In this document: piece by piece, positions 5,558 through 7,747 of the stretch
Position numbering within the stretch: position 1 is the stretch's first letter
Layout of the letters: each line of letters starts with the position of its first letter
Assembly: GCA_030599435.1 (NCBI GenBank)
Contig: JAUVNZ010000067.1
Coordinates: 1-7,747, forward strand
From: Gammaproteobacteria bacterium
GTDB lineage: Bacteria; Pseudomonadota; Gammaproteobacteria; SZUA-152
DNA: 7,747 nucleotides
Reading direction: 5' to 3'
Program-made: the position numbers and the translations under genes
The notes under the pieces: generated by a model
Told to the model about the DNA's origin: nothing
Database searches by the model: none
Seen by the model: the letters and a program-made list of their open reading frames with translations, nothing else

Positions 5558-6565
5558 ATGTCCTATGAGCTTTTCGTCGAAGTTACCCGTAATGACACAG
5601 TCGAAAGTCGGCATTTTGGTGCTGCCGTGGTGTGTGACTACAAGGGCGCTGTTGTGAAAAGCTGGGGTGACACCGAAGGTTTGGTTTTCCCACGCTCTGC
5701 CCTAAAACCAATGTTGGCCATTCACCTGGTTGAAAGTGGTGCCTCTATTCATTACTCCCTAAGTAACGCAGAATTATCGTTAGCCTGTTCATCTCATCAG
5801 GGCGAACAAATGCATCAAACACTGGTGCGATCATGGCTAACCCGACTGGGATTAACGGAACAACATTTGGCCTGTGGTGCAGTACTACCTGAGCATACCG
5901 AGAGTGCTCACCAACTTTTGGCTTCCGGGCAACAAGGCTGCCGCATTCATCACAATTGCTCGGGCAAGCACACCGGATTTTTAACCACTGCACAGCATAT
6001 GGATTTATCACTGGATAATTACCATCGAGCGGATCATCCATTACAACAATTATCACTGGATATACTTTCCGATTTGGCAGACATTGATATTAAACAATAT
6101 CCAATGGGGATTGATGGATGTGGATTACCGGCACCCACTATGCCTTTGCAACAGCTTGGACGTGCCACAGCGCGATTCGCCAAACCTGTGGATTTGTCAG
6201 ATGAACGCGCGCAGGCCATTTACCGACTTCATGAAGCCATTACCAATGAACCGCTTTACATTGCCGGGCATGGGTCTGTGGTCAGCGAGTTAAACGAAGT
6301 CACCAAAGGTTCTGTGCTAGCTAAGACCGGTGCCGAGGGTGTAATCACGGCAGCCTTACCTGAACAAGGCCTGGGCATTGCAGTGAAAATTGCGGATGGC
6401 AGTAACCGCGCACGCTCAGTCGCATTATTAGCCATCCTGGATTACCTGGATGCTTTAACTGAAGAAGAGAAACATCAACTTCAGACGCATATCGCCCCAA
6501 CGATAGTCAATTCAAGAGGCTTGACCGTGGGAGACATTCGCCCAGCGGCAGCCTGGCTGCAATAA
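5558..6565 (+). CDS. Class 3 asparaginase (Rhizobium etli ReAIV/ReAV type)
   Basis: 335 residues from the ATG at 5558, with GAGGAG about 10 nt upstream and 28 nt after the ATP-grasp gene, so the two probably form an operon. It matches the Asparaginase_II family (Pfam PF06089): ESRHFGAAVVCDYKG near the N-terminus, VFPRSALKPM (43-52), LACSSHQGEQMHQ, CGAVLPEH, HHNCSGKHTGFL (131-142), GIDGCGLPAP (184-193) and a C-terminal KTGAEG (256-261). By comparison with the characterised ReAV enzyme, S47-x-x-K50 and S79 (Ser-Lys pairs), with C134, K137 and C188 as the metal site, appear to be kept. The expected reaction is hydrolysis of L-asparagine to aspartate and ammonia in the cytoplasm, without the Thr nucleophiles of E. 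coli-type asparaginases. The natural substrate could differ, given the ligase neighbour. Confidence 0.93.
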   Translation: MSYELFVEVTRNDTVESRHFGAAVVCDYKGAVVKSWGDTEGLVFPRSALKPMLAIHLVESGASIHYSLSNAELSLACSSHQGEQMHQTLVRSWLTRLGLTEQHLACGAVLPEHTESAHQLLASGQQGCRIHHNCSGKHTGFLTTAQHMDLSLDNYHRADHPLQQLSLDILSDLADIDIKQYPMGIDGCGLPAPTMPLQQLGRATARFAKPVDLSDERAQAIYRLHEAITNEPLYIAGHGSVVSELNEVTKGSVLAKTGAEGVITAALPEQGLGIAVKIADGSNRARSVALLAILDYLDALTEEEKHQLQTHIAPTIVNSRGLTVGDIRPAAAWLQ

Positions 6566-6637
6566 AAAGTTGTCATAACAAATGTGGACTGACCCTATTT
6601 ATTCATTTATTTTTAACATCACTCAGGAGCAACACCC

Positions 6638-6760
6638 ATGGGTAAAGAACAGAAAAGCAACAAGCAAACCAAGAAAAAACCTTTATTGACAGCAAAAGAA
6701 AAGAAGGCTGCCAAAAAGGAAAAGAAAGCCAATAAACACCACAAGGGGCTTATGGATTAA
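6638..6760 (+). CDS. 40-residue lysine-rich small protein
   Basis: The ATG at 6638 has a strong AGGAG ribosome site 8 nt upstream (6625-6629), and the frame ends at TAA 6758-6760, followed at once by a second TAA. Fifteen of the 40 residues are lysine. It starts MGKEQKSNKQTKKKP, continues LLTAKEKKAAKKEKK and ends HHKGLMD. It is predicted to be a single charged helix after a flexible start, cytoplasmic, with no membrane segment. Small lysine-rich proteins of the MGKExKSNKExKKKP type are, as I recall, annotated as hypothetical in several gammaproteobacteria. Binding to nucleic acid is possible from the charge but unproven. It lies 72 nt after the asparaginase gene and may be a separate transcript or the tail of the operon. 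Confidence 0.8.
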   Translation: MGKEQKSNKQTKKKPLLTAKEKKAAKKEKKANKHHKGLMD

Positions 6761-6918
6761 TAAAAAGTAATCGGGGGATTCAAATTTACCAGACTCCCTT
6801 CTTAATTTTCTTGTCCCCGGTTTAAAACATTACACAAACAAATATTAGCCATTGAACAGGACAAGTACACCGTATTCAGTAACGTATCGGCACTGCAGGA
6901 ATTTCAGCCCAAGAGATC

Positions 6919-6993
6919 AACGGTTTTTTAGACCGCCGTTGTGGAACATTAAGGAATAGAAATGACGTAAGTCATTGAAAAATATGGCGGAGA
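6919..6993. repeat. 75-bp tRNA-Ser flank repeat, right copy with anticodon-arm remnant
   Basis: Gapless partner of 2370-2444 (59/75 identical, last 20 identical). At its left end, 6917-6938 matches the anticodon arm of the intact tRNA-Ser in 20 of 22 positions. The two changes turn the anticodon loop TTGA (read on -) into TAAA, destroying the UGA anticodon. The flanking half-tRNA is not recognisable, so this is a decayed tRNA-Ser copy. The right end is the tRNA 3' terminus TGGCGGAGA, which continues into GCGAGG at 6994-6999. Confidence 0.75.
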
Positions 6994-6998
6994 GCGAG

Positions 6999-7048
6999 GC
7001 CGCTTCGCACATCCTTGTGCTCTCGCGGCACCTGCACATCCATGTGCA
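6999..7048. repeat. Two-hairpin insert of the CA-TGGA-TG family, inverted orientation
   Basis: GCCGC (6999-7003) and GCGGC (7025-7029) enclose GCACA-TCCT-TGTGC (7007-7020), giving a two-part stem. Directly after lies the perfect TGCACA-TCCA-TGTGCA (7033-7048). The TCCA/TCCT loops are the complement of the TGGA/GGGA loops in the other inserts, so this copy is reversed. It interrupts a tRNA-Ser 3' terminus (6982-6999). An inverted GGATTC/GAATCC pair (7052-7057 and 7066-7071), reminiscent of a T-loop, follows it. Confidence 0.6.
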
Positions 7049-7080
7049 TTGGGATTCTTACGTTCGAATCCGCTACACGA

Positions 7081-7121
7081 TATAAACAAAAAGCCCCCAT
7101 AAAGGGGGCCTTTTGTTTATA
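7081..7121. terminator. Bidirectional Rho-independent terminator after tRNA-Ser
   Basis: This is an almost perfect 41-nt palindrome. TATAAACAAAA and TTTTGTTTATA flank a GCCCCC/GGGGGC stem with loop ATAAA and one A-C mismatch. T-runs follow the GC stem on both strands. On the - strand it begins immediately after the tRNA-Ser CCA, so its main role is probably to end the tRNA transcript. It would also stop any transcript arriving from the left. Confidence 0.92.
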
Positions 7122-7209
7122 TGGCGGAGAGCGAGGGATTCGAACCCCCGGACGGTTGCCCGTCAACGGTTTTCAAGACCGCCGCTTTCGACCACTCAGC
7201 CAGCTCTCC
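7122..7209 (-). tRNA. serT: tRNA-Ser(UGA), intact, CCA encoded
   Basis: Read on the - strand, the acceptor GGAGAGC (7209-7203) pairs with GCTCTCC (7132-7126), followed by discriminator G and encoded CCA (7124-7122). The D arm contains GGCTGAGTGG. The anticodon stem GGCGG/CCGTT carries the loop CTTGAAA with anticodon TGA. The long class II variable arm is GACGGGCAACCGTC, and the T arm is CGGGGGTTCGAATCCCTCG. All features of a bacterial tRNA-Ser(UGA) are present, and it should read UCA, UCG and UCU. A TATATAG box on the - strand near 7230 may be its -10; no clear -35 is seen. The gene symbol is by analogy with the E. coli UGA isoacceptor. Fragments of this gene occur at 2540-2588, 6917-6999 and 7269-7433. 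Confidence 0.97.
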
Positions 7210-7268
7210 AGAAAAACTTATTGTTGTGTATCTATATAATTCTAACTTTCCTCGAACACGCGGCTATT

Positions 7269-7433
7269 ACCGCCGCTCTACTCGCCCCATCTATGGGGCT
7301 CGCCCTTCGGGCCAGCTCACTTTGTTCGCTGTCCCGATTTGTTCCATACAAATCGGTCGACCACTCAGCGACGTGCATGGATGCACTAATGTCGCGGTGG
7401 CCATGGATGGCCAGGAGCGACCAGCTCTCCAGA
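7269..7433 (-). pseudogene. tRNA-Ser 5'-half pseudogene split by two hairpin inserts
   Basis: Three blocks occur in the same order and strand as in the intact tRNA: ACCGCCGCT (7269-7277, tRNA 7178-7186), TCGACCACTCAGC (7357-7369, tRNA 7188-7200) and CAGCTCTCCAGA (7422-7433, tRNA 7201-7212). They represent the anticodon 5' side, the D arm and the acceptor 5' strand. A 79-bp insert lies between the first two blocks and a 52-bp insert between the last two. The first holds GCCCCAT/ATGGGGC, GCCC-TTC-GGGC and CCGATTTG/CAAATCGG hairpins. The second holds GTGCA-TGGA-TGCAC (7373-7386) and TGGCCA-TGGA-TGGCCA (7398-7413), enclosed by GCGAC, GTCGC and GCGAC. No functional tRNA can form. It lies 60 nt upstream of the intact tRNA gene. 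Confidence 0.7.
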
Positions 7434-7474
7434 TAAATCGAATTGTGTGTCCACCATTACCCCGGTGAATCATT

Positions 7475-7514
7475 AGGGGCGACGGAACCGCCGCTCTGCC
7501 CCTATATATGGGGG
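7475..7514. repeat. Further degenerate piece of the tRNA-Ser-linked repeat
   Basis: ACCGCCGCTCT (7487-7497) repeats 7269-7279 exactly, and is followed by GCCCC-TATATAT-GGGG. This resembles the ACCGCCGCTCT plus GCCCCAT/ATGGGGC start of the insert at 7278. AGGGGC (7475-7480) and GCCCCT (7498-7503) form an alternative enclosing stem. This looks like another decayed copy of the same repeat. Confidence 0.45.
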
Positions 7515-7520
7515 TTTGTA

Positions 7521-7558
7521 TGCCTTGAAATCCGGGGTTTTCACCCCCACTAAAGGCA
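7521..7558. other. Two-part stem-loop of unknown role
   Basis: TGCCTT (7521-7526) pairs with AAGGCA (7553-7558), and inside it GGGGT (7534-7538) pairs with ACCCC (7543-7547) around TTTC. There is no T-run, so it is not a typical terminator. It may be a further hairpin of the repeat cluster or a folded RNA leader. Confidence 0.35.
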
Positions 7559-7572
7559 AGGCGGGCAATGAT

Positions 7573-7607
7573 ACTGAATCACCCTGTTCTTTACCAACTG
7601 ATTCAGT
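7573..7607. promoter_or_regulatory. 9-bp inverted repeat just upstream of a promoter
   Basis: ACTGAATCA (7573-7581) and TGATTCAGT (7599-7607) are perfect reverse complements, 17 bp apart. The right arm ends 4 bp before the -35 box at 7612. The position fits an operator or activator site for the downstream gene, or a plain hairpin ending the repeat cluster. Confidence 0.4.
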
Positions 7608-7611
7608 GGGT

Positions 7612-7640
7612 TTGACCCAAAAAGGGGTGGAACTTATACT
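7612..7640 (+). promoter_or_regulatory. Sigma70-like promoter for the gene at 7700
   Basis: TTGACC (7612-7617) is followed by a 17-bp spacer and TATACT (7635-7640). Five of six bases match the -35 consensus and five of six match the -10. Initiation would be near 7647, giving a leader of about 50 nt to the ATG at 7700. It is the best promoter match seen in the window. Confidence 0.75.
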
Positions 7641-7699
7641 CCCGACAACGTCTAATAAGACTGAATATATATTATATAAACCTTGGAGATTGTTCAAAA

Positions 7700-7747
7700 A
7701 TGAACCGAAACCCTACAGCTATCGCAAGACCCTCAGAATCGGTCCTC
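7700..7747 (+). CDS. Start of an unidentified gene running off the window
   Basis: The ATG at 7700 has TTGGAGA about 10 nt upstream (7683-7689) and lies about 50 nt after the promoter at 7612-7640. Sixteen codons are visible, reading MNRNPTAIARPSESVL, without a stop. This is too little to assign a family. It is listed because promoter, ribosome site and start codon line up. Confidence 0.5.
   Translation, partial: MNRNPTAIARPSESVL

Noticed and set aside
6771..6820. CGGGGGA and TCCCCGG as a terminator after the lysine-rich protein gene
   Set aside because: The arms are more than 30 nt apart and no T-run follows directly, so a terminator is not supported.
7121..7468. Open frame on + across the tRNA region (product like MAESEGFEPPDGCP)
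   Set aside because: It is the antisense translation of the tRNA-Ser. The same type of spurious product also appears over 2311-2577 and 6972-7166. No ribosome site or domain supports it.
6965..7600. Clustered short repeats as a CRISPR array
   Set aside because: The repeats are hairpins of variable sequence and irregular spacing embedded in tRNA pieces. There is no constant direct repeat with uniform spacers, and no cas genes are present.
7473..7697. 74-codon frame on - between the repeat cluster and the last gene
   Set aside because: It runs through several inverted repeats and a strong promoter on the other strand, with no ribosome site or recognisable domain.

Overview
The window looks like a segment of a gammaproteobacterial chromosome of moderate, rather AT-leaning composition. 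The supporting evidence is a PhoP/PhoQ-type two-component pair behind a PepSY protein, a CspA-type cold-shock protein, a small RNA-recognition-motif (RRM) protein, a class 3 (Rhizobium etli type) asparaginase and a bacterial tRNA-Ser(UGA) with an encoded CCA. No genus can be named from the sequence alone.

Positions 1-2332 hold a tight operon on the + strand: an exported PepSY-domain protein (5' end outside the window), an OmpR/PhoP-family response regulator and a PhoQ-like sensor kinase. Spacing is 2 nt between the first two genes, and the last two overlap by 1 nt. This is probably an envelope-stress or metal/cation-sensing unit, with the PepSY protein as a periplasmic partner.

Positions 2370-2588 and 6919-7433 hold the most unusual DNA in the window. 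An intact tRNA-Ser(UGA) lies on the - strand (7122-7209). Around it, and again 4.6 kb away, are broken pieces of the same tRNA. They include an exact 49-bp copy of its 3' half (2540-2588), a 75-bp flank present twice (2370-2444 and 6919-6993, 59/75 identical without gaps), and a 5'-half copy split by two inserts (7269-7433). The inserts are built from small hairpins whose stems close with CA/TG around a (T/G)GGA tetraloop. Two TGTCCCAAA repeats beside the 2540-2588 copy resemble arm-type integrase sites. No integrase gene is present between the tRNA copies.

Between the tRNA copies (about 2589-7118) lie a truncated unidentified gene (-), an RRM protein and a cold-shock protein (both -, with a strong terminator between them), an unassigned stretch at 3571-4144, a small hypothetical protein (+), a probable two-gene operon encoding a D-Ala-D-Ala-ligase-like ATP-grasp enzyme and a class 3 asparaginase (+), and a 40-residue lysine-rich protein (+). 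The ATP-grasp/asparaginase pair suggests making and breaking an amide or peptide bond, but the substrate is unknown.

Beyond the tRNA region, 7434-7699 carries several inverted repeats and a strong sigma70-like promoter (TTGACC-17-TATACT) leading to the start of a gene at 7700 that runs off the window.
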